From JBBSGA01 sp038254585 (lineage in GTDB: Bacteria; Chloroflexota; Chloroflexia; Chloroflexales; Kallotenuaceae): a stretch of 11,918 nt of DNA. The translations under genes were made by a program, and so were the position numbers. The stretch is from contig JBBSGA010000182.1 in the NCBI GenBank assembly GCA_038254585.1, forward strand, positions 1 through 11,918. Direction: 5' to 3'. The notes beneath the pieces are model-generated. The model saw only the letters and a program-made list of their open reading frames with translations, had not been told where the DNA came from and did not search any database. This document shows, piece after piece, positions 11,750-11,918 of the stretch (position 1 is its first letter; the number at the start of each line of letters is the position of its first letter).

Positions 11750-11917
11750 CTGCACGGCAACCTCGACGCCGCGGGCTGACATCGGACCCCGCATCTCGGG
11801 CACCTGCCAGCGGGCCGGGAAGAGCCAGACGGGATCGCGGTGGGTGCGCCAGTGGTCGCGCAGCAGGGGCAGGAGTTGGGGCGCGAGGGGGACATAACGG
11901 TCCTTGCCGCCCTTGCC
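11750..11917 (-). pseudogene. Tyrosine recombinase/integrase fragment
   Basis: Reading minus from 11917 gives G-K-G-G-K-D-R-Y-V-P-L, then L-L-P-L-L-R-D-H-W-R-T-H-R-D-P-V-W-L-F-P-A, and P-M-S-A-R-G-V-E-V-A. This is the central catalytic region of an XerD-like tyrosine recombinase: the GKGxKDRxVPL beta-hairpin carries the conserved Lys, and WRTHRxPVWLFP is typical of the integrases found beside IS91-like and integron-like elements. The gene continues off the right edge. It is cut at the inverted repeat of the 174-bp element, before the HxxR and Tyr active-site residues, so it cannot work. Confidence 0.8.
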
Positions 11918-11918
11918 A

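Noticed and set aside
11584..11895. Minus-strand 103-codon frame with several C-x-x-C motifs
   Set aside because: It is out of frame with the clear integrase translation and crosses the inverted repeat into the element; the Cys pairs come from shifted reading of the integrase.

Overview
The window is about 60% GC, densely packed, and reads almost entirely on the minus strand. The style suggests a Chloroflexota bacterium: many tiny overlapping genes, SH3-bearing lipoproteins, a CHAT-TPR membrane protein, a bacterial PHAX RNA-binding domain gene and ISKra4-like debris. That placement comes from gene-family flavour and is moderate in confidence, since no rRNA or marker gene is present.

Right to left, in the direction of transcription: (1) 11750-11917 is the remnant of a tyrosine recombinase. 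It is cut off by a roughly 174-bp insertion-sequence-like piece with inverted ends (11576-11749). (2) 4250-11508 is a probable five-part operon with a sigma70-type promoter near 11479-11508. It encodes a CHAT caspase-like protease with one membrane helix and C-terminal TPRs (845 aa), an SH3-containing lipoprotein whose gene overlaps the CHAT gene by 4 nt, a second lipoprotein built from the same repeated beta module, an SH3 piece that appears to be the frameshifted C-terminus of that second lipoprotein, and a clostripain-type C11 cysteine peptidase. The gene set suggests an envelope-to-cytosol device. Lipoproteins outside would meet the extracytoplasmic TPR half of the CHAT protein, whose protease half sits in the cytosol with the C11 peptidase. 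Both enzymes belong to the caspase-fold clan CD, so a proteolytic relay is plausible. This is inference and is the most interesting idea in the window.

(3) 554-4082 is a train of about fourteen small genes, most overlapping or a few bases apart. It holds hypothetical proteins, a 59-aa membrane peptide, a PHAX-type RNA-binding protein coupled to a small protein with a faint single-strand-binding (OB-fold) look, a VapBC-like toxin-antitoxin pair, a zinc-ribbon-like protein and an excisionase-like HTH protein. Four reading frames in this train begin with the same MTNG start motif (ATGACSAACGG) at gene junctions. One small gene (1398-1564) carries a one-base deletion in a G run.

(4) 1-466 is mobile-element debris: a frameshifted N-terminal fragment of an ISKra4-like transposase, ending where a 132-bp foldback sequence begins.

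No tRNA, rRNA or CRISPR array was seen. No convincing plus-strand gene was found. The several broken reading frames at homopolymer or GC-rich runs (about 224-229, 1514-1517, 5881-5890) could be real decay or assembly errors.
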